NCBI GenBank assembly: GCA_025201845.1
Contig: MU603949.1
Coordinates: 84,530-148,529 of the forward strand
Source of the DNA: Martensiomyces pterosporus
Taxonomy: Eukaryota > Kickxellomycota > Kickxellomycetes > Kickxellales > Kickxellaceae
Direction of reading: 5' to 3'
DNA length: 64,000 bases
Positions 28,213-40,801 of the stretch are shown piece after piece. The notes under the pieces were generated by a model, which had not been told where the DNA came from, did no database searches, and was given only the letters and a program-made list of their open reading frames with translations. The position numbers were made by a program, and so were the translations under genes. Each line of letters opens with the position of its first letter. The stretch's first letter is position 1.

Positions 28213-31200
28213 TCACTCAAGATCCAGCGACTGCATAGCAGCAGTGATTCCCGCCGCTGCTGATTTGCCCAGCTTGTCGCTCTCCAGCTCCGCCACAGGC
28301 GAAGGTGTGGCTGCCGCTGGCGATGGTGTTGCAGGAGCCGCAGTAGGCGATGCCGTAAGGCTGGAGCTCGAAGATCTGTGGTGAAGCCTCGCACGACGGC
28401 GGCGCACAGAATTAGTAGCCGCCAGGGGCTTCTTCCGCGGCCGCGCGGACTGCGAGTGCTTGGCGGTGTTTGTGCCGGCCGAATCCGATGCCAGCGCAGT
28501 GCAAATGACCTCAGCCGCATCAGCCGCGTTGGACGGCGACATCTCTTCAAAAAGACCCGACACCGAAGACGACGGGGATGTGGCTCCAGAGGTTGCCTTT
28601 GACTTCTTTCTCCTGACGCTCGACTTGCCCTGCCACTCGCTCTTGTTGTGGCCACCAACATTTGCCTTCTTCGTGCCGTTGCCGCTCTTGTCCAGTTGGT
28701 CGCCATCGTGGTCATTGCCATCGCCTGCCTCGACAGGCTCCTCCACATCGGCCACCCGAGCAGCCTTGCCATTAGGCTCCTCCACATCGGCCACCCGAGC
28801 AGCCTTGCCATTATCAGCAGCGATGCCCACATCACCGTCTGCTTGGTGCGCATCATCTGGCAGCTCAACCAGGTCTTCAGTGAATCCCAGCATCCGCGCA
28901 AAGAGCGAGTTTGCGTCAATCCCCACATCATCAACCCGCTGGCGATGCGAGCCGCCAAAGTCATCATCGGCACCGTCCTCCTTATCTTTGCCGCCAGCCA
29001 GCTTGCTCGCCGAACTGGATGACGAAGACGACGAAGACGAGGACGGCTGCGTGGAAGGGCGGCGGTTGCTGCCGAGCAGCAGACCCACGTTAATCTGTAG
29101 CTGTTTCTTCCTGATCTCCTGGTTGTCCAGCGACAGCGGCGGCTTAACACGCTGAGGCGAAAAGTAAGGCACTGGTCGCTGGGCGATGTCGCTGTCCGTA
29201 ATCACAGTCCGCGACTGGTCGCACAGACGGAACTCGTCCAGCTTCCTGGCCATGCGCATGGCTTGTTTTCGGAGTCTACGCAGATGCGAGCGGAACGACG
29301 GTGAGTAGAGAAGCGAGATTTCCCACCGCTGCAGCCTGTAGAGCGGGTACTCTGAGAGTCTTCGCCTGGTCGCCGGGTCATGGTAGGCCAAATCAGGGAG
29401 CAGCGCGGCGTCATCCGATGCCTCGTCATCCGAAAACTCCCACTTTCCAGAGCTGCCCATCCCAACGCACTCCAGGTTCACCAGAGAAACCTGGCTCTTG
29501 CTAGCTGGGACTGCACCGGCCTCTGCGCTGGCCGGCCGGGCATGCGTCTTGCCAGGCAAATTTACAGAGCGCCTGCGGTCGACTTGCACGGCCAGGCGCA
29601 GCGTGTTGAGGATGAGCGAAATGTACCCGTAAGCGCCGTCGAAGTTGGGCGACGTGGCGCGCCGCACAAGCTTGTCCACCCACTGGTTTTGCTCGATCAA
29701 ATACGTCAAAATGTTGTCGCAGTTCGACGCCTCCTCACGACGGATGCGATCGGCCATCGCGCGCCTACGACGCGCCCTGCGCTTGGCAGCGAGCAGCGTA
29801 TGCCTCTCCGACTGCTGCTGCTGCACATCGCTATTGGGGCCGCTGCGGCTGCCGCTGTCGCCAGCCGACACGCCGCTGCTACCACTGTTGGCACAGCGCA
29901 CCTTTCCAGCGCCACTGTTGTTGCTGCTGTAGCCCCCCGAGAACGACGACTTGTTCGCATCCGTAGGCACCTTCATCGCACGCGGGTCAGCAGCAAATCT
30001 GCGGTGCACCTTGCGCAAACGGACAGCCTCCAGTGCGATTGCCGAGATCAGCTGGAACACAGACATGTGCAGCATGTTGTTGTGTGGGTGGTTGAGGAAC
30101 CACGTCGTCAGAGCGCGCCACACGCGCAGATCAACCCAGCCAACAGTCTCGTCGATATCGTCCGTTTCTCTGAGAACCTCGACGCACACCCTCAGGAGAT
30201 TAAGCCTGTTGATGTCGGGCTTTGGCAACGAGACAAGAAGCCCCAAATCCTCGGCGTCCAGGCGCTCGCCAGCACACACATCGACTGGGTGCTCCGGTGT
30301 GCTGCTGGCAATCGCCAGCGGGGAGGCAGAGAGAGTCGACGATGGAGAAAGCGACGAGGAAATCGACCCAGACCCCAGCGAGTCGGAATAGGTCGCATGG
30401 AGTAGAGCTGCAGCGGAATCCCGCAGGTCGCTGTCATCGTCGCTCACGCTAGCTGCAACATCGCCGCATAGCCGCTGGGTGCAACCAATGCGAGGCGACG
30501 GGGAGACTGAGCGGTCCTGCTCATACCCGTTGTCCTGCTGGTCGTCGCTATCTGCCTCGGACGTCTCTGCCTCGGTATCGTCGGTGTCGATGTCCGGATC
30601 CGCTTCCTCGTACTCGGGCAAGCGTAGCGACTCCACCGAGATGCGCCGGTTATACGCCGACTGCGATGTCAGGTCGGTGCTCGCCTGCAGACCAACCACG
30701 GTGGCAAACAAACCAGGCAGAAACGACTCTAGCGCACTGCGGGCAGCCTGTCCGACCTGCAGCAAAAGCTGGGAGCCACGCGGGTACATCTCGGGGTCGC
30801 GAATTCCCTGTGCCTCGCGCGTGCGCAGACCGTACTGGCACGATGTCTTGGCTAAAAGTGCATGCAGCAGGCGGGTTGCCGCCTTGGCCTGTGGTGGGAG
30901 GCGCTGCGGTGGCGAGTTGATGATGAGCTGAGCAAGGCGTCTGACAGGCACTTCGGAGTCATATATGGGCTTGAACAGGATGTTGAACCCAAGGAAGGTG
31001 GAGCAGTCGCCGATCATAAACGCCATAAACTCGGAGACGCCCTCAGACACGTGTGGGTCAGGATCCTCGATCAGCTCGAGGATCTGGTTGAAGAACTTGC
31101 CCCTGTTGAGCTGCACAAAGCGGTTGCGCACGAGTTGCAGCGCCTTGCTGCGCTGGTGACCCGACGAGGGTCCAGATGCAGAGCCAGCCGAGCCGCCATC

Positions 31201-34161
31201 CGACGAGGCACCCAAGGCATCTGCCACCGATCCAAGACCCATGCGGTTGAGCGCATCCGAAACGACAACAGCGTCGTTGGGCGAGAGGCCAAGACTGGTC
31301 ATTAGGCGGCCAGTCCAGACACCAAACTCCGCCTTCAAAAACAGCCTCTGCACGCATGGCTCAGAGAGGTACGGCAAGAGGTCGCAGATTGGTGCGCAGC
31401 CCTTGGCGACCGAGCTCGAAAACGACCACCATCGCGAGGGCGGGTTCTGCTGGAAGAGAAGCAGGCGCGCAGTCTTCATTGGCGATAAGATAAAGCAGTG
31501 CTCAAGCAAGAGGCAGGCGTGGTGGAATGAGCCCAGCGAGTCCTTGTGGAACACCGCCATCAGACAGGGCACAATTACAGAGAGCTTTGCCTCAACGACA
31601 CGGCGCGCATACTGGTCACGGCTGGACAGCATGTGAGCAGCATTGTAGCCTCGCCGCAAATCAGTGTCCGTTAGCCCTGCCGAGCGATTCCTCTGCCTCT
31701 GCAGGCGCGCACGGTGCTGGTTGCGAGCTTCGAATTCCTCCAGCACCTCCGAGGGCAGCTCGCTCGGGCTGCGGTGCTGCTGGTGCTGGGTCTGTTTTTG
31801 GCCAGGCACAGCGCTGGCGGTGGCATGGACACCGCCGTGGCCATGCGAGTACTCGCCGTTGCCTTCATGACGCAGCGAGGGTGAAGATGGCGCGGTTTGC
31901 GATGTTGATGAGGGCGAATAGACAGACCCCTGGCAGTGGGTAATAAAGCCGATTAGCGAAGCAATAACGCCGTCAATGAGCAGGAACTCCACCATCTTTT
32001 GCTGGATAATGGGGCCATCGATGTCGAGCACACGGCGGAGAAGCGACATCGCAGTCTGCTTTGTCACTCCCGGAGCCACGAACTCTACAGAGTCCAGCGG
32101 AACAGATGCTGGACGCGGTTCGCAGCCACCCTCTTCCACCTGTGGCTCGTTCTCGCTACCGTCGACTGTGGTGCTCGTGCTGGTGCTTCCGCTGGCGCTC
32201 AGCGTCGTGGAGCTAGAGTCGCTTGATGTAGATTGCCGTGCTGGATTATCCTGTCTGCTGGATTCCGCTCCCGCTCCAGCATCAGCTATTTCAGAAGTCG
32301 CAGTTCTTGTATGCTGTGCCGTGGTAGAAGACAGCACTTTCCCTGCTACCGCTGATTTCTCGGAGCTGTGAGATAGCACAGCTTGGCGGCCGGCACTCTG
32401 AGCAATGCTGGACGCGTGAGGATCCGCTGCTGCTCCATCTGCACTGCTATTGTGCTCAGAGGCACTGTGCTCACGTGAATCAACAGTGCGGCTGCCAGGC
32501 GAGCCAGAGTTAGAGTCAGTACGATCCCCGCCAGCTCCAGCAGCGGCGCTTCTGCTGCTGTTGGCTGCTTGTGAGGCAGAGAAGCGTTGCTTGAGAGTCT
32601 CGGCATAGCCTGGGCGAGAGCCAAGCATGTTCTCACCTAACCCAACCCACCCGGAGGGCTTCCCAGGGGATGCCGGGAGACGGTGCAGGCGAGAGTCTGC
32701 AGGCGCAGCGGCAGTGGCTCCAGCTCGCTCCTTGTGCGCAGATATTTGCGTGTCCTCCATTGCCTCTATTAACTCTAGCTCTGTTTCGTCCAACACCTCG
32801 CCGATTTCCGCATCAGAGTCCGAGGAATCGCTGTCATTAATTGCCTTGCTGCTGCTGCTGCCGTCCTTACTTCGTTCGCCAGGCTGAGGTGAACCGATGG
32901 CTGTCGAGGCAGGGCGTGCCACGTTTGGGGTAGAGGCAGATGGAGTGACGGCTGCTTTGAACGTGCTCTTGACCCTTGCCATCAGCTTTGAGCCCTTTGC
33001 TGTGCTTGCTGCAGCAGCGTCTGCAAGCGACGGTGCAATGGCTGGCGCAAGCGTGGGCTTGAATGCAACCATATCCACCTCCACGGGCGACTTCCACCTG
33101 TCGACCTTCACGAACCCGTGGTCCTCGGCGTCCGAGTCGTCGCTTGACGCAGCATCGCTACTGCTGCTACTATCGCCGTTCGCAGCACTGTCTGCCAGCG
33201 GTGATTTGTCATGACCAGCTGCACTGCCGCCAGCAGCGTCTGATTTGCTCTTCCGCTTCAACTGCGCCCATCCCTAAATAGCAAAAGCGAGAACAATGGC
33301 CGGCATTAGTACCCATGAATACAAGGGAACAATTAGTAGACCTCGTTAGAAACTCAGTGAGTGGAAGGCTACAAGCCCGGGTTTGGGGTGGGGAGGGATG
33401 TCAGGGCTGTGGTGGTGGTTGGTGTTGCTCAAGAATACAAAAAGAAAACACAGGCAGTCAATGGAGGCTGTGTATAGTTGTCAGAGCCATTGAGAGCGGG
33501 AGAACAATGGGGCATTAGAAGAGAGGAGCCAAAACAAGCGCACACACTCCCAGGCGAAAAAATCCAAGTCCTCCCTGGCTTCCCCGAAAGGCTGTGCGCG
33601 GACACCCGCAAACACGCTGCAGCACCAAGTGTGACTCGCAGTGGACAGGTAGTAAAAGCAGGTGTTGAATGGCTGATTGTAAAGTAGGCTGTGTGAATGT
33701 CCCCCTATGCTGTTAATGCCCAGCCTTGCGTGGGCATAAGGGAGCGCTCAAGGACAAGCACCCGCTGAGCGCACACTTTCCCTGGTATCCAGAGACAGGC
33801 AGCACAAGTGCAAGAGGGGTGTGGGTGTGGGAAGCGGCTTACCTTGTTTGCAGGCACGGCTTGGCTTGCGGCCGTGGGAGGAGCGCTGGACCGGCTAGTT
33901 GTAAACGGAGGAAGAGAAAAGCATTTCAGGGGTGAGTAACGGAGCGGGCTCCAGTCTGGTGTAGACAGCGAGAGCCTGCAGCTGCACCAAGGGTACCTGG
34001 TCGCGCCAGATACGCAGACCCTAGAAGTAGTAGTGGCGGTACCTTTTCTGCTGTTGCTCCGGGGACAGGCGCTGGCTGTTTCGTTGGACTTTGCCGCCCC
34101 GGGTCGGCGTGGGGCTGTCGCTGGTGCGTGTGGAGCCTGGCTGCTCTGCACATTCGTCCAT
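28213..34161 (-). CDS. SAPS-like phosphatase-associated protein, three exons
   Basis: Exons are 34043-34161, 33843-33894 (52 nt) and 28213-33273, together 1743 aa. The introns have GTACCG/ACTAG and GTAAGC/TTTAG ends, and all three phases fit. The main exon has no usable ATG at its start, which supports the upstream exons. Residues up to about 460 are disordered. Then come SAPS-type helical blocks: LLRRVLDIDGPIIQQKMVEF, LIDGVIASLIGFIT, SFHHACLLLEHCFILSPMK, FLNHPHNNMLHMSVFQLISA and GAYGYISLILNTL. The NNMLH block matches the SAPS NNFLH signature. SAPS proteins are regulatory subunits of Sit4/PP6 phosphatase. The usual N-terminal FWRFG motif is absent, so it is a divergent member. A 13-residue repeat (NGKAARVADVEEP, twice) is near the C-terminus. 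Confidence 0.75.
28735..28812. repeat. Perfect 39-bp tandem duplication in the SAPS-like gene
   Basis: The unit at 28735-28773 is repeated exactly at 28774-28812 and encodes NGKAARVADVEEP twice on the minus strand. Identity at all positions points to a recent in-frame duplication. Confidence 0.95.
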
Positions 34162-35252
34162 ACTCTGAGCTCGGCTAACTGCTGCTGTGCTGAGGCGTGC
34201 AGAAAGTGGGTGTGCCTCCAAATGCGCGGGCTCAAGCCAAAGAAGGATTAATGAGAATAGCTGTGGAAAGAGAGGAGGCTGGTGCGGTAGAGGGCCGCTG
34301 TAGCTAGTAGTAGGGAGGAAATAGAAAAGAGGTGCTCTGTGGTGTGGGAACCAGAAGATAGAGGCAGGGTAAATGCACAAGAGCCAGAAGGCAAGGCAAA
34401 GGCAAATTGACGTGTGCAAGAGTGAGCAGAGGTCGGGAGAGGGCCCGCCAAAGAAAACGCCTGAGCAAGGGGCAGCGAGTGGATGGGGCATGGGCCTCAG
34501 AAAAAAAAAAAAAAGGCGAAACAGAAAATTATTGGGCCTGGCTTTGTTGTTGTGTGCCTGCCCGCCATTTGCCCGGGCCTTCGCGCAGTGTCACTTGCCT
34601 CCGTCAACTGCCTGCCAATCCCCGACCCCCTGTTCGCCTCTCTTTCCCCAATGCGGCATGACTGCTGCCTCGCTGCTGCTCTCAGCTGCGTCTGCTCGTG
34701 CGGACAGACCGGGCGCAGTTCCAGTGCACAGCGCCCTGGCCAGCCGTGGAGCTCCAGGTTGGCTCTCGCCCTTTGCAAGCCTGCTCAATCGCAGCCCAGT
34801 TCATTTGCCAGGATAAGCTCAAGCATGCACAGCAACAGCCGATCCCCTGCATGACCCTCCCTCGGGGCAGCAAGCACGCAGCACGCAAGAACCCGCGCAT
34901 GCACACCCAGCCCATGAGACGATGATTACTGCCATACTTGAATTAGCCTCACATGCGCATCACCCGCCCCTCCCTCGCTCCCCTTTGTAGCTGCTGTCGT
35001 CTGGAAGGCGGCACAGGCAGCAGCATCAACACCACGGCATTTGACCACGTCAGTCATGCGGGCTTCTCACACAGAAACAACGCGCTTCTCTCCGTACATT
35101 CACTTGGTACTGACATGCGGTGCTACTGCTCCGCGTGCTCGTGTTTGCCCGCGTTGCTGCTGGATCAACATGTTGTAATCGATAGTCTTTCTATGTCAAC
35201 CTGTGTGGGGGAGGCAGAGCGGCGCTCTTGATGCGCACCACTCTGCTTGGCT
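34162..35252. other. Intergenic region between SAPS-like gene and prolyl-tRNA synthetase
   Basis: The 1.09 kb contain the promoter and leader of the SAPS-like gene, an A14 run (34501-34514) and the 3' flank of the synthetase gene. Short ORFs on both strands show no family motif. Confidence 0.5.
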
Positions 35253-37010
35253 CTAGTGCAGCACCTGCGATGTAAACTCGCCCAGCTTGCCGAGAGGGAC
35301 ACTGGCCTTGTACTCGTACCCATTGCCCTCAACAGCAATGCCAGCAACAGAGCTCGGCAGCTGCGCTCTCGGCATGCGGATCTGAACCTCCACCTCGCCT
35401 GTTTCCGCGAGCCGCTTGCCCAGAACGACCGTCAGCGGGATGCCCAGAAGCTGCGCATCGTTCAGGCGGAATCCAGCGCTCAAATAGTCGCGGTCGTCGA
35501 CTACAAGGTTGTCCTCGAACACGCGCTTGCCCCCAACCTCAACACTGCTCAACGCCGAAAACACCTCAGCCACGCAGTCATTGCCAGCAAGAGGCACAAT
35601 GCTGCCAAGATACGGTGCAATCGCCAGTGGCCACCTCAGCCCACGTCCGTCGTCATTGCTGCACTCGGCGGCTGCCTGCAGGATGCGCGAGATGCCAATC
35701 CCGAAGCACCCCATCTGCACGTAGCTCCGCTGCCCCTGGTGGAGAACACTCAGGTCCATGGCCTTTGAGTACTTGTCGCCCAGGTAGAAAATATGCCCAA
35801 CCTCGATGGCCCGCTGGGGCTTCAGCACTCCATCGCTGCACCTGGCGCATCCGTCGCCCTCCTTCGCCACATGCCAATCACCCGCCACTGCCTTGTGGCC
35901 ATGGCCCTCAGCTATAGCGGAGGCATCCGTGCAGTAGTCCACCAGAGGCTCCTCCTCCATCTGGCTTGCACCGCTGCTACTGCCTTCAAACAAAGCAAGC
36001 TCTATTCTCTGATTAGGCTTGATTGGCCACGCCTGCCTGATTTTCAGTGCGCTCGGCTCGTGGTCTTGAGGCACTGCAACCAGTCTTGTCTTGACTCTCC
36101 TGCTGCCCTCCATTACACTTGCCACATACACGTTTGCATGGCCACCAGCCTTGCTCTGCGCGCGCTCCTCGTTAGCCGTATAGCCACACCTGTTGCACTC
36201 ATACAGGGTGTCTTCTCCAGCCCCATTGATGAAATGGAACTCCTTCGACAGCGACCCGCCAATATTGCCCGAGTCCGCGTCGGCCACCATATAGGGCACG
36301 CCGATGCGATCGAAGCACCTGCGGTACGCCGCCTCCAGAGCACCAAAAGTCTCGATTGCCTGGTCCGCAGTGACGTCAAACGAGTACATGTCCTTCATGA
36401 CAAACTCGCGGTCCCTCAGCAGCCCCGCACGCGGCCGTGCCTCGTCTCTAAACTTGCGTGTGATCTGGTAAAGACGCAGGGGGTACTGGCGATAGCTCCG
36501 CACCATCTCCTTCACAATGCCCGTCACCTCCTCCTCGTGCGTGGGGCCCAGGATTAGCGTGGAGCCTTTGCGGTCCTTGAACGTGAACAGCTCGCTGCCT
36601 GTGGAGTCCCAACGCCCGGTCTTCTTCCAGTTCTCGGGTGTGAGCAGGTTGGGCATGGCCATCTTTTGGCCGCCGATGCTGTGCATCTCCTCGTCAATGA
36701 TCCTCTCGATCTTTTCGATTACTCGCTGCGCCATGGGCATCAGCGTGTAGATGCCTGCCGACGACTGGTAGATGTATCCGGCCTTTGTCAGGAGATCAGT
36801 GGTTGCTTGAGTCCGGTCCGCCATAGTGGCATTTGGGGGCGGGCCGCTGCCTTTTGTTGCCTTCTTGGTAGGGAGCAGCATCCAGCTCAGCTTGCTGCTC
36901 TGAGGCACCTGCTGCGTGCTGTGGAGCCGCACTCGGATGCCTGCTGGTCCAGCTCCTCCCAGCCTGGACAGCCTCTGAGTGTAGGCACTGCGCAACACAC
37001 CCCAGCTCAT
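35253..37010 (-). CDS. Mitochondrial prolyl-tRNA synthetase (bacterial type)
   Basis: The product is 585 aa. An Arg/Ser-rich presequence (about 1-35, MSWGVLRSAYTQRLSRLGG) precedes a class II core. Motif 1 lies near LMPMAQRVIEKIERIIDEEM. LILGPTHEEEVT and motif 2, ITRKFRDEARPRAGLLRDRE followed by FVMKDMYSFD, come next, and motif 3 is MGCFGIGISRIL. Between motifs 2 and 3 there is an editing-like insertion with two Cys pairs (CNRCGY and CARC). The C-terminal anticodon-binding domain includes DRDYLSAGFRLNDAQLLGIP. It charges mitochondrial tRNA-Pro. Fungal cytosolic ProRS is a different, archaeal-type enzyme. The gene diverges from the mannosyltransferase gene. Confidence 0.95.
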   Translation of the reverse strand: MSWGVLRSAYTQRLSRLGGAGPAGIRVRLHSTQQVPQSSKLSWMLLPTKKATKGSGPPPNATMADRTQATTDLLTKAGYIYQSSAGIYTLMPMAQRVIEKIERIIDEEMHSIGGQKMAMPNLLTPENWKKTGRWDSTGSELFTFKDRKGSTLILGPTHEEEVTGIVKEMVRSYRQYPLRLYQITRKFRDEARPRAGLLRDREFVMKDMYSFDVTADQAIETFGALEAAYRRCFDRIGVPYMVADADSGNIGGSLSKEFHFINGAGEDTLYECNRCGYTANEERAQSKAGGHANVYVASVMEGSRRVKTRLVAVPQDHEPSALKIRQAWPIKPNQRIELALFEGSSSGASQMEEEPLVDYCTDASAIAEGHGHKAVAGDWHVAKEGDGCARCSDGVLKPQRAIEVGHIFYLGDKYSKAMDLSVLHQGQRSYVQMGCFGIGISRILQAAAECSNDDGRGLRWPLAIAPYLGSIVPLAGNDCVAEVFSALSSVEVGGKRVFEDNLVVDDRDYLSAGFRLNDAQLLGIPLTVVLGKRLAETGEVEVQIRMPRAQLPSSVAGIAVEGNGYEYKASVPLGKLGEFTSQVLH

Positions 37011-37554
37011 TTTGCTTATATTTTCTCTTTGAGGTCCCCCTGACGTGTCCCTGCTCTATGCAAATAAAATGAAAGCTGTAGCGAGCAAAGCTGGGTAGAT
37101 AAGGATGAAGACGTCAAGCACAGCAGTAGCAGGAGATGATTTTTTTTATTTGCAGTAAGCACGCTACGACCCAGAGATCAGCGCTGGTCGCCATTAGATC
37201 AATAATGGGTGGGCAAATAAAGCATACACGCCAAGTGCTGCAGAAAGCCAGCTGGCTGTCTGCTTGGGCATTTGAAACAAGGATGGCAGATTTCGAGCGG
37301 CACTGGCCTTGAATAGCTAGCGCTACTGCCTCAAGCTATTTTTGCTAGTCAAAAAGGCAAGGCATTGACAGCGAAGCAGTAGCATCTGCAAACACAATCT
37401 GCAGGGAGGTGTGCAGCGATGGCAATGAAAAACGTAGGCGGGGCAATGGCCTCCTTGCTCCCTTCACAGCTTGGCTATCACCGCATTTCACACTATCTTC
37501 TTACACTACTTGACCGTCTCTGCTCCATACCGACAGCACCTCACAACGCAGAGA
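37011..37554. other. Divergent promoter of prolyl-tRNA synthetase and mannosyltransferase
   Basis: The 544 bp separate two divergently transcribed genes. A T-run (37140-37149) and pyrimidine-rich sequence before 37555 are seen; no gene. Confidence 0.5.
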
Positions 37555-39069
37555 ATGGGTGCACTTGAAAAGTTAAGGGGAGCCTACGCCATCGAGATCC
37601 GAAGAAACCCAACCATCAAAAGGTAGGTGCTAAAGCGAGATAGATCGCGGTGCAGGCAGGGCAGATATCAGAGCACAAAAGAGCAGCCACTAATTGACAC
37701 ATGGCAATTTAGGCTTGCACGGAGAGAGCATGTGCCAGTGGTGGCACTTGTCGTTGCAATAGGATGCTGCTGTCTGCTGCTAATGGCGGTATGCTACCAA
37801 GACGTCTTTGGCTACGGGCGGCTGATGTCGCTTCGGGAGATGGATCAGATGGAAAATGCAGATGTTTGCCCAGCACCCGGCTATGGTCGACAATCTGCGA
37901 GCAGACACGGCATTGCCACAGGGCCCGACAGCGAAAGCACAGCACTAAGCGACGGCGGCAGAGTTTTCAGCGCTGACCCGCCTAGCCATGAGCCCAAGCA
38001 CGGCAGGCTGCGAGAGAGTGCTGGGTACGACAGCGATCACCCAGCAGATAGGCGCAAGGGGAAGAGCAAGTACATCGAGGTCCTGGGCAACAAATACAAG
38101 CCCCAGCCAGTGTCGATGCCCTCATGGCTGCCCAAGATAGCGCAGGACAATGAGCTGAGCAGCGGCAAGCAAGCCAGGATAACCAGCGAATCCCGGATGA
38201 TCCTTGCGAGCAACAAGGCTGTCGCACCCCACACAGCTGAGCCCGACGGCGAGTCGCTCTTGATTCTGACACCCGTGAAAAACAACGCCAAGCACCTGGC
38301 GCGGTACTTTGCTCTAATCGACAAATTGAAGTACCCGCGGGAGAAGATGTCCATCGCATTCCTCGTCTCCGACTCCACCGACGAGACCCAGCAGATGCTC
38401 GTAGAGTCCCGCCAGTGGTACCAGGAAAGGGCACCAGCAGAGATGCGGTTCAAGCGGTTTGAGATCTACCGCCAGGACTTCTTCTTCGCCCTTCCGCGCA
38501 ACCAGCGCCATTTGCGCGAGAGACAGAAGGAGCGACGGACCATGATGGCCAGGGCAAGAAACTACCTGTGGACAAGAGCCCTTCAGAGCGAGCAGTGGGT
38601 GCTGTGGATCGATGGCGACCTCGAATACTACCCACCCAACATCGTGCGCGATCTCATGGCTTACGACAAGGACGTGATTGTGCCCAACTGCCTCGTTCGC
38701 AAGAAGACCAACACGGACCAGTGGAAGCACACCGTGTATGACCGCAATGCGTGGCAGGAGACCAAAAAGAGCCTCGAGATGATAAGCAGGCTGAAGGAGG
38801 AAGATTTCCTCGTCGAGGGGTACAAGTCGCTGAACACGCACCGCAAGTACCTGGACAACTTTAGCAGGAACGAGACGATTGTGCCTCTGGATGGCGTGGG
38901 GGGCACGTTCACCCTGCTTAAGGCGCATGTCCACCGCTCGGGTGTTGGGTTCCCGGCCTGGCTGTTCCAGCACCAGGTGGAAACCGAGGGCTTTGCAAAG
39001 CTTGCCAAGGCGAATGGGTTTGGGGTGTACGGACTTCCATTCTACTATATCCGGCATGTCGTCGGCTGA
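37555..39069 (+). CDS. Mnn9/Anp1/Van1-family Golgi mannosyltransferase (GT62), two exons
   Basis: Exons are 37555-37622 and 37713-39069 (474 aa). The 90-nt intron (GTAGGT to TTTAG) is placed so that the join gives NPTIKRLARREHVPVV. It is a type II membrane protein: a short basic cytosolic tail, a TM anchor at about 29-50 (VVALVVAIGCCCLLLMAVCY) and a disordered stem to about 195. The GT62 domain follows (SLLILTPVKNNAKHLARYFA, VLWIDGDLEYYPPNIVRDLM with the DxD metal motif, VIVPNCLVR, VGGTFTLLKAHVH). Family members extend the alpha-1,6-mannan backbone of N-glycans in the Golgi as subunits of mannan polymerase. Which of the yeast paralogues it matches best cannot be decided by eye. Confidence 0.93.
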
Positions 39070-40801
39070 CTCTGCGGCGGGCGCCAACCCACGGGAGAAT
39101 GCTCACCTCCGGCGCACCGGAGACCATGCCTCGACACCGATCTCTCGCCGACGCACCCGCAGCCTTTTGTTGAAACTCTGGTTCTGTTTTTGATCACGCC
39201 TGATATGGCCTCCCTCGATTTTTGTTGAGCCAGCCTATTTTTGCTATCCACTGAACAAGGAGCACCAGGACGCCATCTCCCATGCAGACATGCCCTCAAG
39301 TGTGCAGAGCATGTGCGCAGCAGCGGCGTCTTGATTTCACGGCGACGGCGCTCATATCCTCCGAGCAGCAGTTGCAGTGCCATGCTGTGCCCGCTGGGTT
39401 TGTGAAGATTTGTGAGGGTAACGCCACGCGCATTGCTGAATCGGCACGACTCGCAGCCGGCGTTTAGTCGTGCCAATACCATAGCAGTGCTTCTTCTGGC
39501 ATGGTGGCACATTGCGAGTGCTTTTCTCTCTGGCTGTCGCGCCATTTCATGCGCTGAGGATGGGTTCGCCGTTTGTTGAATGGTCTCAGATTGGCCACCA
39601 TTTACCCGGCCACAGCGCTGTGCTCAGAGAGGTAGACCCGGACGAGAAAGCACACTGGTTGCTCTATTGGCCAGAGGCAAGAGTGGTGTGAGTTTGTTGG
39701 GCGTTCTGGACGTTCCTTGCAGCGCATAAGTAAGCAAAGCACATCATTATCGCCTCAACATTGCCAACAGCCTCACATGCAAGCAGCCAGATGCCGTGCC
39801 CTCTGCTTTATCTTTGCCTGCAGTCGCCCATGTGCACCCATCCTCGTATCCTCAAACTCTCCGAGCACTCCGGGGTCATCTCCTTTGCCCGACATTTGAA
39901 GTGCCTCGGGTCCACGGCAGCTACGCTGGCACCAGAAGATTAGGGATGCCAAGCAGCTGCGCCATGAGCCCAGCACCAGTCAAAACAGCGTGCTGAGGAA
40001 ACGTGTACGCTCGCATCGCCGCGCAAGCTGGGTGCCGTGCCACTCTCTGCCCAACACTCGGAACGTCCAGCTCCTACATCCTGCTCAGCGCATTGTCAAG
40101 CAGGACGATTAGCAGCGTGTAGTCCATCTTGCTCTCTCTTGCGAAGCAGGCAATCGCAAACATAGCCTAAAATGCCAACGGGAGGCAATCTGGGGGAGTA
40201 GAAAATTAACAATCACCGCCGGCGAGTGACCCAGCACGGGCGGCAACGGAGCTTCGGGCTATTAGACCGATCCGTGGGTAGACAGGCAGATGCGATTTTC
40301 ACACAGGCGGTGCGGCTGTGTGTCTTTGGTGCTGCCACTGCTGCTTGCCCTCCTCACCTGAACTTTTTGCGTCTTTATTCAACAGCCCACTCCACCGCCC
40401 AGCACACCTACTGTATCTATACTTGCCCCAAAAAAAAACAGCACAGACGTGCACCCGGATTTGAGCGCCGGGTACCGGGCAAGAGGAGCAAAGCTGAAAA
40501 ATAGGCAGCGAAACACAAGGCGAGAGGAAAAAAGAACGTGCTGCAGGGGGCTGCTAGCTGCAAGTAGAGCGAGCCTCGAGCTATGTGCTACTGCACCGAG
40601 CAAGAAGGGCTGCATAGAGCGTCTGCTAGCATCTGTATCTACGATCTTCAGCTGGAATTCCAGGCCTCTTTAAATGACACGCCTCCCAGCCTGCAAGGGT
40701 CTCTGGCTGCTCTTCTTTCTTCAGGTTTCGTTTATATTTTGTTTTATTGTTCCGCATTGTGCTGCCAACCTCGCTTGCTCTTGCCACATCCTTTCTTTTT
40801 G
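39070..40801. other. Gene-free 1.7-kb stretch
   Basis: No supported gene on either strand. Open frames of up to about 160 codons exist (for example the minus strand around 39045-39545) but have composition and content typical of chance ORFs. The right end from 40680 is T-rich and serves as leader for the next gene. No tRNA-like cloverleaf was noticed. Confidence 0.45.

Noticed and set aside
33705..34235. 176-codon minus-strand frame between SAPS-like exons
   Set aside because: It runs through two introns. Splice signals and phase support small exons instead.
39045..39545. 166-codon minus-strand ORF after the mannosyltransferase gene
   Set aside because: Composition is like random translation (many Arg, Cys, Ser), and part overlaps the end of the real gene.
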